Origin: JBBEAM01 sp942491105
GTDB taxonomy: Bacteria > Pseudomonadota > Alphaproteobacteria > Kiloniellales > DSM-21159
DNA: 64,000 nucleotides
Direction of reading: 5' to 3'
Assembly (NCBI GenBank): GCA_942491105.1
Contig: CALNZX010000001.1
Location: 310,001 to 374,000 of the forward strand
In this document: positions 24,693 to 33,758 of the stretch, piece by piece
Position numbering within the stretch: position 1 is the stretch's first letter
How the letters are laid out: the number at the start of each line of letters is the position of its first letter
Position numbers and translations under genes: made by a program
The notes under the pieces: generated by a model
Database searches by the model: none
The model's input: only the letters and a program-made list of their open reading frames with translations
Told to the model about the DNA's origin: nothing

Positions 24693-25795
24693 TGGCGGGC
24701 GAGGGTCCCAGCTGGCCCGAGCCGCGGGCCAATCCGCGCCTGCAGGGCCAGGAGGCGGCGGAAGCCGCGCTGCTTGGCGCGCTGGAGTCGGGCCGTCTGC
24801 CGCATGCCTGGCTGCTGACCGGGCCGCGCGGCGTCGGCAAGGCAACCTTGGCCTTTCGCTTCGCCCGCTACCTATTGGCTGGCGAAAGCGACGACCCGGG
24901 GCAGGGCGGCGGCTTGTTCGGCGATCCTCTGCCCGAGAGCAGCCTGGCGATTTCCGAAGAGGCGGCCGTATTCCGCCGTGTCGCGGCGGGCGGCGAGGGC
25001 GACCTGCTGACCCTGGCGCGCGGCTACAATGAAAAGACCGGCAAGCCGCGCAGCGAGATCCTGGTCGAGGATACCCGCAACGCCATCGACTTCCTGCGCA
25101 TGACTTCGGGTGCCGGCGGTTACCGGCTGCTCATCGTCGACGCCGTCGACGAGATGGGAGCCTCGGCCGCTAACGCCTTGCTAAAGGTACTCGAAGAGCC
25201 GGCCGAGAAAGCGATCCTGATTCTGATTTCCCACGCGCCGGGCGGCTTGCTGCCGACCATACCCTCGCGCTGCCGCAAGCTGCGTCTTGCCGCCTTGCCG
25301 GAGGAAACCGTGGTCGAACTGCTCGCCGACTATGCCCCAGGTATCGAGGCGGGAGACCGCCTGGCCCTGGCGCGCATGTCCGGCGGTTCCATAGGGCGCG
25401 CCCTGACCCTGTCGCGCAGCGGCGGACTGGAGCTGTACCAGGAGATGATCGCGCTGTTGGACAGCTTGCCCAAGCTCGATATCCCCAAGGTTTACGGCTT
25501 CAGCGATAAGCTGGCGCGGGACGCGACAGGCGAAAGCTTCCGCACCGGCGGGGACTTGCTCTGCGGCTGGTTGGCCGAGCTGGTGCGCGCCGGCGGGACG
25601 GGCGCCACGCAGCCGGAGGTGGTTCCAGGAGAAACCGCGCTTCGCCAGCGTTTGCTGGCGGGCGGCGCCCTTGCGCAGTGGCTGACGCTGTGGGAAAACC
25701 TCTCCCGCCTGTTCGGCCGGGCGGAGCGCGCCAATCTCGACCGGCGGCAGGTTGTCGTCAGTGCCTTTCTCGAGATCGAGGCGTTGATGGCCTAG
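24692..25795 (+). CDS. holB: DNA polymerase III delta-prime subunit
   Basis: 367-residue AAA+ clamp-loader subunit. Walker A G44-P-R-G-V-G-K50-A-T, L-L-I-V-D-A-V-D-E-M as Walker B region, and the sensor I-P-S-R-C-R-K-L are visible. The zinc-binding cysteines of the E. coli protein are missing. The ATG overlaps the tmk stop (TGATG), so translation is coupled. Confidence 0.93.
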   Translation: MAGEGPSWPEPRANPRLQGQEAAEAALLGALESGRLPHAWLLTGPRGVGKATLAFRFARYLLAGESDDPGQGGGLFGDPLPESSLAISEEAAVFRRVAAGGEGDLLTLARGYNEKTGKPRSEILVEDTRNAIDFLRMTSGAGGYRLLIVDAVDEMGASAANALLKVLEEPAEKAILILISHAPGGLLPTIPSRCRKLRLAALPEETVVELLADYAPGIEAGDRLALARMSGGSIGRALTLSRSGGLELYQEMIALLDSLPKLDIPKVYGFSDKLARDATGESFRTGGDLLCGWLAELVRAGGTGATQPEVVPGETALRQRLLAGGALAQWLTLWENLSRLFGRAERANLDRRQVVVSAFLEIEALMA

Positions 25796-25858
25796 CCTGC
25801 GGCCCTGTAAGGCCGGCATGCGGGCTAAACAAAAATCTCTGGCGAGGAGCGGATCAGG

Positions 25859-27415
25859 ATGCCGGGCGAAAACGCGCGCTACTACATCACGACGCCGATC
25901 TACTACGTGAACGACGTCCCCCACATCGGCCATGCCTACTCGACGCTGGCCTGCGACGTGGCGGCGCGCTTCATGCGGCTCGACGGGCTCGACGTGATGT
26001 TCCTGACCGGAACCGACGAGCATGGCCAGAAGGTCGCCAAGGCGGCCGAGAAGGCGGGCATCGCGCCCCAGGCCTTCACCGACAAGGTCAGCCAGAACTT
26101 CCGCGACCTGGCGGCGCATATGAACTACTCCAACGACCAGTTCATCCGCACCACGGAGCCGCGCCACATCGCGTCCTGTCAGGCCCTGTGGAAGAAGATG
26201 CAGGCTGCCGGCGACATCTATCTGGATACCTATTCCGGCTGGTACGCGGTGCGCGACGAGGCCTTCTACGACGAAAAGGAGCTGACCAAGAACGCCGAGG
26301 GCAAGATGGTCGCGCCTTCCGGCGCCGAGTGCGAATGGGTCGAGGAGGAATCCTACTTCTTCAGGCTTTCGGCCTGGCAGGACCGTCTGCTCGAACTCTA
26401 CGAGAAGAATCCGGATTTCATCGGCCCGGACACCCGTCGCAACGAGGTGATCTCCTTCGTCAAGGGCGGCCTGCGCGATCTCTCGGTCAGCCGCACCACC
26501 TTCGACTGGGGCGTGCCAGTTCCCGGCGACGACAAGCACATCATGTACGTCTGGATCGACGCCCTGACCAACTACATCACGGGGGTCGGTTATCCGGACG
26601 AGGAAAGCTCCGATTTTTCAAAGTTCTGGCCTGCAGACGTTCACATGGTGGGCAAGGATATTCTGCGGTTTCACGCGGTCTATTGGCCGGCCTTCCTGAT
26701 GTCCGCCGGCGTGCCCGTGCCGAAGCGGATCTACGCCCACGGCTGGCTGCTCAACAAGGGCGAAAAGATGTCGAAGTCGCTCGGCAACGTGCTGCGCGGC
26801 GAGGACCTGACGGCGCGCTACGGGCTCGATCCCGTGCGTTACTACCTGCTGCGCGAGGTCCCGTTCGGCCAGGATGGCTACATCAGCCATGAAACCATGG
26901 TTGGGCGGATCAACAGCGATCTGGCCAACGACTTCGGCAATCTGGCGCAGCGTGTGCTTTCGATGATCCACAAGAACTGCGCCCAGCAGGTGCCGCAGCC
27001 CGGCGCCTTCACCGCCGCGGACGAGGCTCTGCTGAAACGCGCGCGCGAGCTACGTGCGGACCTGCGCGACTTTGTCCGGACACAGGCCTTCCACAAAGGC
27101 TTGGAGCGGACCTGGGCGGTGATCGGCGATGCCAACCGCTATGTCGACGAGCAGGCGCCCTGGACCCTGCGCAAGGAAGATCCACCGCGCATGGCGACGG
27201 TGCTCTATGTCCTGGCGGAGGTGATCCGTCACCTGGCGATCCTCACCCAGCCGGTCATGCCGGATAGCATGGCGAAACTGCTCGATCAGCTCGCCGTGCC
27301 GGAAACACAGCGTAACTTCAAGGATTTGGAGACGCCTCTTAAAGCAGGCATGGCGCTGCCGAAGCCCGAGGGCGTGTTTCCGCGCTACCTCGAGGACGAG
27401 CAGAAAACGGCCTGA
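25859..27415 (+). CDS. metG: Methionyl-tRNA synthetase
   Basis: 518-residue class I synthetase. The HIGH motif is H22-I-G-H25 and the K-M-S-K-S loop lies at 303-307. The zinc-knuckle cysteines are absent (the Y-S-G-W-Y-A-V-R-D-E region replaces them), so this is the shorter metal-independent form, without the C-terminal tRNA-binding extension. It charges tRNA-Met. A GCGAGGAGCGGATC leader precedes the ATG, and tatD starts 2 bases after the stop. Confidence 0.97.
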   Translation: MPGENARYYITTPIYYVNDVPHIGHAYSTLACDVAARFMRLDGLDVMFLTGTDEHGQKVAKAAEKAGIAPQAFTDKVSQNFRDLAAHMNYSNDQFIRTTEPRHIASCQALWKKMQAAGDIYLDTYSGWYAVRDEAFYDEKELTKNAEGKMVAPSGAECEWVEEESYFFRLSAWQDRLLELYEKNPDFIGPDTRRNEVISFVKGGLRDLSVSRTTFDWGVPVPGDDKHIMYVWIDALTNYITGVGYPDEESSDFSKFWPADVHMVGKDILRFHAVYWPAFLMSAGVPVPKRIYAHGWLLNKGEKMSKSLGNVLRGEDLTARYGLDPVRYYLLREVPFGQDGYISHETMVGRINSDLANDFGNLAQRVLSMIHKNCAQQVPQPGAFTAADEALLKRARELRADLRDFVRTQAFHKGLERTWAVIGDANRYVDEQAPWTLRKEDPPRMATVLYVLAEVIRHLAILTQPVMPDSMAKLLDQLAVPETQRNFKDLETPLKAGMALPKPEGVFPRYLEDEQKTA

Positions 27416-27417
27416 AC

Positions 27418-28206
27418 ATGCTGATCGATAGCCATTGCCATCTCGACTATCTGGCGCGCGACAACGACCTTGAGGAGGTCGTCGCGCGGGCGCGGCGCGC
27501 CGGTGTCGGCCACATGGTCACGATCTGCACTAAGCTTTCCGAATTCGCGATCGTGCAGGACATCGCCAGGCGCTTCCCAGACGTGGACTGTTCGGCCGGC
27601 GTGCATCCGCACGAGGCGGGGGAGGAGGGGCAGGACTCCCCCGAGCGACTGCTCGCGCTTGCCGCGTTGCCCGAGGTCGTGGGCATCGGCGAGACCGGCC
27701 TCGATTATTACTACGAGCACAGCCCGCGCGAAGCGCAGCAGCGTTCCTTTCGCGCCCATATCGCGGCGGCGCGGGAAAGCCGCTTGCCCTTGATCGTCCA
27801 CGCCCGCGACGCCGACGCGGATACGGTGTCGATCCTGAAGCAGGAGTACGCCCAGGGCGCCTTTCCCGGCGTGATTCATTGTTTTACCGCGGGGCCGGCC
27901 CTGGCCGAGGCCGCTCTGGAGCTTGACTTCTACATTTCTCTGGCCGGCATCGTGACCTTCAAGAACGCAGACTCCCTGCGCGATACCGTCCGCCGGATCC
28001 CCCTGGAGCGGCTGCTGGTGGAGACGGATTCACCCTATCTGGCCCCGGTACCGCAGCGTGGAAAGCCGAACGAACCGGCTTTCGTGGTGCATACCGCCGC
28101 CCATCTGGCCGAGCTCTTCGGGGTGCCGGCTGAGGAACTGGCGGCGGCGACGACGGCGAATTTCCGCAGGCTGTTCTGGAAGGCGGCGGTGGAGGAAGCG
28201 GCGTGA
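27418..28206 (+). CDS. TatD-family metal-dependent hydrolase/DNase
   Basis: 262 residues, TIM-barrel amidohydrolase fold. The N-terminal D-S-H-C-H-L-D motif, G-I-G-E-T-G-L-D-Y-Y, L-I-V-H-A-R-D, G-V-I-H-C-F-T and E-T-D-S-P-Y-L-A-P match TatD/YcfH proteins. These act as 3'-5' exonucleases or hydrolases in DNA repair. It lies between metG and an MBL hydrolase, and overlaps the latter by 4 bases. Confidence 0.95.
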   Translation: MLIDSHCHLDYLARDNDLEEVVARARRAGVGHMVTICTKLSEFAIVQDIARRFPDVDCSAGVHPHEAGEEGQDSPERLLALAALPEVVGIGETGLDYYYEHSPREAQQRSFRAHIAAARESRLPLIVHARDADADTVSILKQEYAQGAFPGVIHCFTAGPALAEAALELDFYISLAGIVTFKNADSLRDTVRRIPLERLLVETDSPYLAPVPQRGKPNEPAFVVHTAAHLAELFGVPAEELAAATTANFRRLFWKAAVEEAA

Positions 28207-28982
28207 AGGTGACCGTCCTCGGTTCCGGCGGCTCGGGCGGCGTGCCGCTGCCAGGGGCGCAGCCCGGCGGTTATTGGGGCAACGCCAATCCGGAGAACCC
28301 GAAGAACCGGCGGATGCGGGTCTCCGTCCTGGTCGAAACGGCCGGCAAGGCGCTGCTGATCGACACCGCTCCGGATTTCCGCGCCCAGGCGCTGCGCTTC
28401 GGTATCGGGCGATTGGATGCGGTGCTGTTTACCCATGCGCACGCCGATCACACCCATGGCCTGGACGATCTTCGCGCCTTGTCCTATAGCCAGAAGGGGC
28501 CGATCCCCGCCTATATGTCGGCGGAAACGCGCGTCGCCCTGACCCAGCGTTTCGACTACGCCTTCTCCTCGAGCCATACCAATGAGCGGCTCTATCCAGC
28601 GATCATGGAGGATCACGCCTTCGAGGATCGCTTTTCAGCGGCCGGCGTGCCGGTGACCGCCTTTCCCCAGAACCATGGAAACGCCATAAGCTGGGGCTTT
28701 AGGATTGGCGACTTCGGCTATTCCACCGACGCGGTGAGCCTCGACGAAAACGCCTTCGAAAAGCTCGCGGGGGTGAAGCTGTGGATCGTCGACTGCCTGC
28801 GCGAGGAGCCGCATCCGACGCACTCGCACTTTTCCCAAACCCTGGAGTGGATCGAGCGCCTGGGGCCGGAGCGGGCGGTTCTGACCCACCTCAACCACTC
28901 GGTCGACTACGACGATCTCGCGGGCAAGTGCCCGCCGGGCGTGGAGCCGGGATACGACGGCCTGACGATCGAACTGCCCTAA
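28203..28982 (+). CDS. MBL-fold metallo-hydrolase, PhnP-like
   Basis: 259 residues with the metallo-beta-lactamase motif H78-x-H80-x-D82-H83 and later histidines in F-P-Q-N-H-G and L-T-H-L-N-H. The N-terminus G-S-G-G-S-G-G-V-P and the C-P-P-G-V-E-P-G-Y-D-G-L end resemble PhnP-type cyclic phosphodiesterases. Such a gene follows tatD in many Alphaproteobacteria; the substrate there is not known. The GTG start lies within the tatD stop (GTGA). Confidence 0.88.
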   Translation: MKVTVLGSGGSGGVPLPGAQPGGYWGNANPENPKNRRMRVSVLVETAGKALLIDTAPDFRAQALRFGIGRLDAVLFTHAHADHTHGLDDLRALSYSQKGPIPAYMSAETRVALTQRFDYAFSSSHTNERLYPAIMEDHAFEDRFSAAGVPVTAFPQNHGNAISWGFRIGDFGYSTDAVSLDENAFEKLAGVKLWIVDCLREEPHPTHSHFSQTLEWIERLGPERAVLTHLNHSVDYDDLAGKCPPGVEPGYDGLTIELP

Positions 28983-28998
28983 AGGGGGCTACTCCGGC

Positions 28999-30990
28999 CT
29001 AATCCCCTTGAGCCTGCTGCAGGCCCTCGTCGAACCAGAAGGTATCGGGGCGGTACACGCCGAACTGGGCGCCGGGCTCCCAGTTGAAGACCGTTTCCTC
29101 GGGCACGTTGCGCAGCGTGCTGCGCACCACCACCGGCTGCGGCACCTGCGCCACCAGCCCGATGGTGAAGACCTGTTCGGCGTGGATATCGAGGATGCGC
29201 TGCCAGATTTCCGTGCGTTCCTGCCGGTTCTTGGCATGGGACCAGTCGTTGTACAGCGCCATCAGCTCTTCCGCCGCCGGGATATCCACCGGCTGGCCGG
29301 CGGCGCCCTGGGTTTCGTAGTACTGCCCCCACATTGGCCACTGGTAGCTGTGCTGCCGCACCGGCGTGTATTCGGCCGGGCTCATGTCCGGCGTAGGGAT
29401 ACCGTTCTCGTAGCCGTACCACATCGCCATCAGGGTATCCCCGGAGAAGATCCTGTTGCGCAGAACTTCGCGCTGCGACGGCTTGGTGTAGAGCTTGATG
29501 CCGGCCTGCAGCCAGGAATCGGCGATCAACTCGAGGACGTCGGATTCCTCGGTATTCTCGCCGGCCGTCTCGACGATCATTTTTAACGGCTCGCCGTTGG
29601 GCAGGATGCGGATGCCCTGGCTGTCGCGCTCGCTCAGGCCGATTTCATCGAGCAGGGCATTGGCCTGCGCCAGGTCGAAGTCGGCGTAGGCCGAGAAATC
29701 CTGCTCTTCGAAGAGCGGACTGTCCGGCAGCACCACCTGATTGCCCTCGAGGCCGAGCCCGAAGTAGATCACCTGATTGATCTCATGGCGGTCGATGGCC
29801 AGGGAGAGCGCGCGGCGGAAGCGCACGTCGCGCAGCAGTTCGCGCCACATCGGATCTGAGGCATTGAGGTTCGGGTAAAGCGCCAGCTGGGAGCCGCGCA
29901 CCGTGCGCCACAGGCGGACGTCGTAGTTATAGAGGTCGTCGTTCTGCTTCAAAAAGGTGTAGTCGGCGAAGTTGATACCCCGGCCTTGCAGATCGCTCTC
30001 TCCCGAGCCGGTCTTAGCCGCGATCAGCGCGCCCGAGGAGACCTGCAGGATGAAGCGGTCGATATAGGGCAGCTGCTGCCCCGCGGCGTCGACCCGGTGG
30101 TAGTAGGGATTGCGTTCGGCGATGAAACGCTTGGCCGGGCCTTCGGTGATCAGGTGCCAAGGCTGCAGTACCGGCAGATCGATGTTGTCGAAGCGATAAA
30201 GGCGCCCCTTGCGCGTATGGATAACCGTCCAGTCGCGCACGCCTTCCTCCTCGGCCATCTCCTGAAGCTTTTCCACATCGCCGTACTTGGCGTGGAACTG
30301 CTTCATGTAGTGGGCCGGCAGGTAGATATAGAGCGGACTGGCGCTGGCCAGGGCAGGGAGGAAGAAGGGATTGGGCTTCTCCCAGGCGTAGCGCACCGTG
30401 GTTTCGTCGGGGAAGCTGACTTCTGGCGGCTGTCCGTCGACCAGCAGCTCCGGGGGAAGCCCGCCGGGCGAGAGCTCCCCGTCGTTGGCCTCGTCTTCCC
30501 ACCAATAGCGGAAATCCTCCGAGGTGAAGGGCGCGCCGTCGGACCAGCGATGGCCCGGGCGCAGGTGGAACGTGAAGATCCGTCCCTCCTCGACCTCCAG
30601 CCGCTCGACAATGTCGGCGACGAACTCGAAGTCTTCGTTGTATCCGACCAGCCGGGCATAGCCATAGACGGCGAGCAGCCGGGTATCCTTGGCCCGGCCG
30701 ATCAGGGTCACCAGATCGCCGCCAGGCTTGCCGGGCAGCTTGCCCTCGGCGGCCAGATCAATGACACGGGGCGCGGCGGGCAGCCGCTGCTCGACCGGAT
30801 CGATCTCGCCGCGCGCCACGCGATCCTCCAGGAAAGCGCTTTCCTGGGGGCTTTCGGGCGCGGAGAGGGCATCGGCCCCATAGACCTCGACCTCCTGAGC
30901 CCAGGCGGGAGCGGCGCTGAGCGCTAGGATGGTGAGGCCGGCGAAACCAACGGCGCGCAGGGCGCTGAACCTATTCAATGAACTCGACAT
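28999..30990 (-). CDS. ABC-transporter substrate-binding protein, family 5 (peptide/nickel type)
   Basis: 663 residues with a signal peptide ending in A-P-A-W-A (about residue 31). The body is a family 5 solute-binding protein, with F-H-L-R-P-G-H-R-W-S-D-G-A-P-F-T-S-E-D-F typical of DppA/OppA-like proteins. It is longer than most (about 530). No permease or ATPase gene is nearby, so it is an orphan component. Its ATG lies 20 bases inside the end of the upstream methyltransferase gene, so translation is likely coupled. The ligand cannot be inferred. Confidence 0.9.
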   Translation of the reverse strand: MSSSLNRFSALRAVGFAGLTILALSAAPAWAQEVEVYGADALSAPESPQESAFLEDRVARGEIDPVEQRLPAAPRVIDLAAEGKLPGKPGGDLVTLIGRAKDTRLLAVYGYARLVGYNEDFEFVADIVERLEVEEGRIFTFHLRPGHRWSDGAPFTSEDFRYWWEDEANDGELSPGGLPPELLVDGQPPEVSFPDETTVRYAWEKPNPFFLPALASASPLYIYLPAHYMKQFHAKYGDVEKLQEMAEEEGVRDWTVIHTRKGRLYRFDNIDLPVLQPWHLITEGPAKRFIAERNPYYHRVDAAGQQLPYIDRFILQVSSGALIAAKTGSGESDLQGRGINFADYTFLKQNDDLYNYDVRLWRTVRGSQLALYPNLNASDPMWRELLRDVRFRRALSLAIDRHEINQVIYFGLGLEGNQVVLPDSPLFEEQDFSAYADFDLAQANALLDEIGLSERDSQGIRILPNGEPLKMIVETAGENTEESDVLELIADSWLQAGIKLYTKPSQREVLRNRIFSGDTLMAMWYGYENGIPTPDMSPAEYTPVRQHSYQWPMWGQYYETQGAAGQPVDIPAAEELMALYNDWSHAKNRQERTEIWQRILDIHAEQVFTIGLVAQVPQPVVVRSTLRNVPEETVFNWEPGAQFGVYRPDTFWFDEGLQQAQGD

Positions 30991-31855
30991 ATGTCAGTCC
31001 CGATTGCGGTGAATATCGTGTAACGGCGGTCAGATCCGGCACCGGCAGGTAGCGGGAAATCAAGTCGCGCGCGCCCTGCGCGTGGGCCGGGTCGTATTTG
31101 TAAGAATAGCGCTTGCCATGGCGCACCCAGGTAAAGGTCTCGCCAGGCTCCAGGTCCGGATCCATCAGCATGGCCAGGCTCGGCAGCGGCTGGCCGCCGG
31201 TCGCATAGAGGTTGTGAGCGGGGAAGTTGTCATCGAAAAGGGCGCGGCGAAAACCCCGGTCGTAGGCCTGGCGCAGGCGCAGGGCGTGGTTGATGTGATC
31301 GTCGAAGAAGATCACGGCGCGCGCCGGGTCGAAATCGGGCAGGGGGGAGTCCATCCAGTCGCCCTCGACGTAGACGATATCCCCGGCGCGGTGGGCGAGC
31401 TGTCCGTGGTCCACGTCATGGGTTTGGATTCTGGTATCTGGGCAGGCCTGGCGGAACAGCCAGGAGGAGTTGCCCCGGTAGGTACCGCTTTCCAGGATGA
31501 AGTCCGGCGCGAGCGCTTTCATGGTCACGAAGAGAGACAGCGAATCGTTGAAAAGGCTTCCGCCTTTATTGTTTAGAATCGGTTTCTTCGCGTAAAGCTC
31601 GAAGAACTCGGCGACGCTGACGCGAAGTTCGCCCTCGGCGTCCCGGCGCAGGATTTCGGACAGTGTCGGCGTCAAGGACCACACAATGGCGTCTTGCAGA
31701 CGCGCCAGCTGCTTCGGGCTGGTCATGTAGCAGCGGTCCTCGCGCGGCGGCAGCGGCCGCGCGTTCTCGGCCGCGTCCTTGCCGCGCGCGGGATCCTCGC
31801 CAGCAGCAGGCGGCGCCACGGTTACGAGACTGTGCAGGCTGGTATCGGCGGGCAT
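30971..31855 (-). CDS. SAM-dependent methyltransferase-like protein (CmcI-like)
   Basis: About 294 residues from the ATG at 31855; a shorter start at about 31724 (M-T-S-P-K-Q-L) has a GAGGA upstream and is equally possible. The Rossmann-type region shows F-I-L-E-S-G-T-Y-R-G-N-S-S-W-L, then T-H-D-V-D-H and V-I-F-F-D-D-H-I-N-H, as in class I methyltransferases related to cephalosporin-hydroxylase-like CmcI proteins. It is the first gene of a two-gene unit with the solute-binding protein. The function is uncertain. Confidence 0.6.
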   Translation of the reverse strand: MPADTSLHSLVTVAPPAAGEDPARGKDAAENARPLPPREDRCYMTSPKQLARLQDAIVWSLTPTLSEILRRDAEGELRVSVAEFFELYAKKPILNNKGGSLFNDSLSLFVTMKALAPDFILESGTYRGNSSWLFRQACPDTRIQTHDVDHGQLAHRAGDIVYVEGDWMDSPLPDFDPARAVIFFDDHINHALRLRQAYDRGFRRALFDDNFPAHNLYATGGQPLPSLAMLMDPDLEPGETFTWVRHGKRYSYKYDPAHAQGARDLISRYLPVPDLTAVTRYSPQSGLTYVEFIE

Positions 31856-31956
31856 TGGGATGCGGTGTTTCTCTGCTACTCTGCGCTGGAGGCAAGGTAC
31901 AGGGCGGCACTTGCTTCGGCTAGAAGGAATACTCGTGGCTGCCTCTGCCCGTCGGC

Positions 31957-31996
31957 TTGAAGTAGATAAACAATATTTACCATAATATACATTATG
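31957..31996. promoter_or_regulatory. AT-rich divergent control region with a palindrome
   Basis: Between the methyltransferase gene (minus) and mazG (plus). A plus-strand promoter candidate reads TTGAAG, an 18-base spacer, then CATAAT. The -10 box is itself one arm of a perfect inverted repeat CATAAT-ATAC-ATTATG (31981-31996). The AT-rich patch stands out from GC-rich flanks. A repressor bound here could control either direction. Confidence 0.4.
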
Positions 31997-32084
31997 CGCA
32001 TATCGGATTGACCCAGGGGATAGAGTGTGTGGCGCGATGCCGTGGTTTCCGCCGGCTCTCTCAAGCGTTATGCTCCGCGCCGTC

Positions 32085-32912
32085 ATGACCGAAGTGAAGC
32101 CACCCCTATCGCAGCGCAACTGCAGCATCGACCGCCTGCGAGCGATCATGGCGCGCTTGCGCGACCCGGACAGCGGCTGTCCCTGGGATGTTCGGCAGAC
32201 TTTCGCGAGCATCGCGCCCTACACCATCGAGGAAGCCTACGAAGTGGCCGCCGCCATCGAGGATGGCGACATGGACGAACTGAAGGACGAACTGGGCGAT
32301 CTTTTGCTGCAGGTCGTCTTTCACGCGCGCATGGCCGAGGAATCCGGGGTTTTCGGCTTCGATGACGTGGCCGATGCGATCTCGGACAAGATGATCCGCC
32401 GCCACCCGCATGTCTTTGGCACCGGCGACGCCAGCACCGCCGAGGCGGTCAAGGTCACCTGGGAAGATATCAAGGCCGAGGAACGCGCGGATAAATCGGA
32501 TAAGGCCGTGAGCTCCGCGCTCGATGGCGTCAGTACCGGGCTACCGGCGCTGCTGCGCGCCATGAAACTGCAGAAACGCGCCGCGCGGGTCGGTTTCGAC
32601 TGGCCGGAAACGGCGCAGGTCTTTCTCAAGATCGAGGAAGAAATCTCTGAGCTAAAAGAAGAAATTGATGGCGGCGCGGCTCACGACAGACTTGAAGATG
32701 AGCTCGGCGACCTGTTTTTCGTTCTGGTCAATCTGGCCAGGCATCTGGAGGTCGACCCCGAAACCGCGCTACGCCGTTGCAATCGTAAGTTCGAACGCCG
32801 CTTCCGTTCGCTGGAACGCGGATTGACCGATACCGGACAAAGCCTGACGGAATCCAGCCTCGAGGAGATGGAAGCCGGCTGGCAGGCAGCCAAGCAGGAG
32901 GAGAAAGCATGA
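32085..32912 (+). CDS. mazG: Nucleoside triphosphate pyrophosphohydrolase
   Basis: 275 residues with two MazG-type helical halves. The first has S-G-C-P-W-D, E-E-A-Y-E-V and D-E-L-K-D-E-L-G-D-L-L-L-Q; the second has E-E-E-I-S-E-L-K-E-E-I and D-E-L-G-D-L-F-F. It hydrolyses NTPs to NMP and pyrophosphate, cleaning aberrant nucleotides and influencing ppGpp. The ATG at 32085 is chosen; ATGs 15 and 45 bases upstream are in frame. The stop overlaps the SDR start by 4 bases. Confidence 0.95.
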   Translation: MTEVKPPLSQRNCSIDRLRAIMARLRDPDSGCPWDVRQTFASIAPYTIEEAYEVAAAIEDGDMDELKDELGDLLLQVVFHARMAEESGVFGFDDVADAISDKMIRRHPHVFGTGDASTAEAVKVTWEDIKAEERADKSDKAVSSALDGVSTGLPALLRAMKLQKRAARVGFDWPETAQVFLKIEEEISELKEEIDGGAAHDRLEDELGDLFFVLVNLARHLEVDPETALRRCNRKFERRFRSLERGLTDTGQSLTESSLEEMEAGWQAAKQEEKA

Positions 32913-33685
32913 GCATCACCGCGACGGACCCCAAATCCCTCACCGTCTTCATTACCGGCGCAACCTCCGGGTTCGGCGCCGCGGCCGCCAAGCGCTTTGT
33001 CGAGGCCGGCGCCAAGGTGGTCATCACCGGCCGCCGCCAGGACCGCCTGGACGCCCTGCAGCGCGAACTCGGCGCGCAGGCCCATGCTGCGGCGCTCGAC
33101 GTGCAGGACAAGGATTCCGTGCAGGCCGCGATCGATGGCCTGCCCGAGGGTTTCCGTGGCATCAACGTGCTGGTCAACAATGCCGGCTTGGCGCTCGGCC
33201 TGGAGTCCGCCCAGGAGGCCAAGATCGAGGATTGGGAAACCATGGTGCAGACCAATATCACCGGTCTGCTCTACTGTACCCGCGCGCTGCTGCCGCTGAT
33301 GTGCGAACGCGACGAGGGCCACGTCATCAACCTGGGCTCCGTCGCCGGCAGCTATCCCTACCCCGGCGGCAATGTCTACGGCGCGACCAAGGCTTTCGTG
33401 ACGCAGTTTTCCCTGAATCTGCGCGCCGATCTGATCGGCCATAACGTGCGGGTGACCTCCCTGGAGCCGGGCATGGCGGAAACCGAGTTCTCCGAGGTCC
33501 GCTTCAAGGGCGACAGCGGCAAGGCCGCGGGTGTCTATGCGAATATCCAGGCGATGACCCCCGACGACATCGCAGAGACGATCTTTTGGATCGCTACCCT
33601 GCCCCGTCATGTCAACGTCAACCGGATCGAAATGATGCCGGTGATGCAGGCCTTCAATCCCTTTAACTTCCATCGCGACGCTTAA
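32909..33685 (+). CDS. Short-chain dehydrogenase/reductase, YdfG-like
   Basis: 258 residues. Cofactor motif T16-G-A-T-S-G-F-G, then R-R-Q-D-R-L (arginines fitting NADP), N-N-A-G-L-A-L-G, S-V-A-G-S-Y-P and the catalytic Y157-x3-K161. The closest relatives by motif are NADP-dependent 3-hydroxy-acid (serine/3-hydroxypropionate) dehydrogenases such as YdfG. Translationally coupled to mazG (ATGA). A 6-base-stem hairpin (GCGACG/CGTCGC at 33675-33694) spans the stop. Confidence 0.88.
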   Translation: MSITATDPKSLTVFITGATSGFGAAAAKRFVEAGAKVVITGRRQDRLDALQRELGAQAHAAALDVQDKDSVQAAIDGLPEGFRGINVLVNNAGLALGLESAQEAKIEDWETMVQTNITGLLYCTRALLPLMCERDEGHVINLGSVAGSYPYPGGNVYGATKAFVTQFSLNLRADLIGHNVRVTSLEPGMAETEFSEVRFKGDSGKAAGVYANIQAMTPDDIAETIFWIATLPRHVNVNRIEMMPVMQAFNPFNFHRDA

Positions 33686-33758
33686 AAACGTCGCATAGCG
33701 GAGGCTGAGCTTCGAATTCTGGCAAGTGCGGGGCGCCTGAACCGCGTCAGCTAGACGC

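Noticed and set aside
28980..29010. Hairpin between the convergent MBL and binding-protein genes as a terminator
   Set aside because: The stem is only about six bases with a long loop and no T run; it may just reflect the two stop regions.
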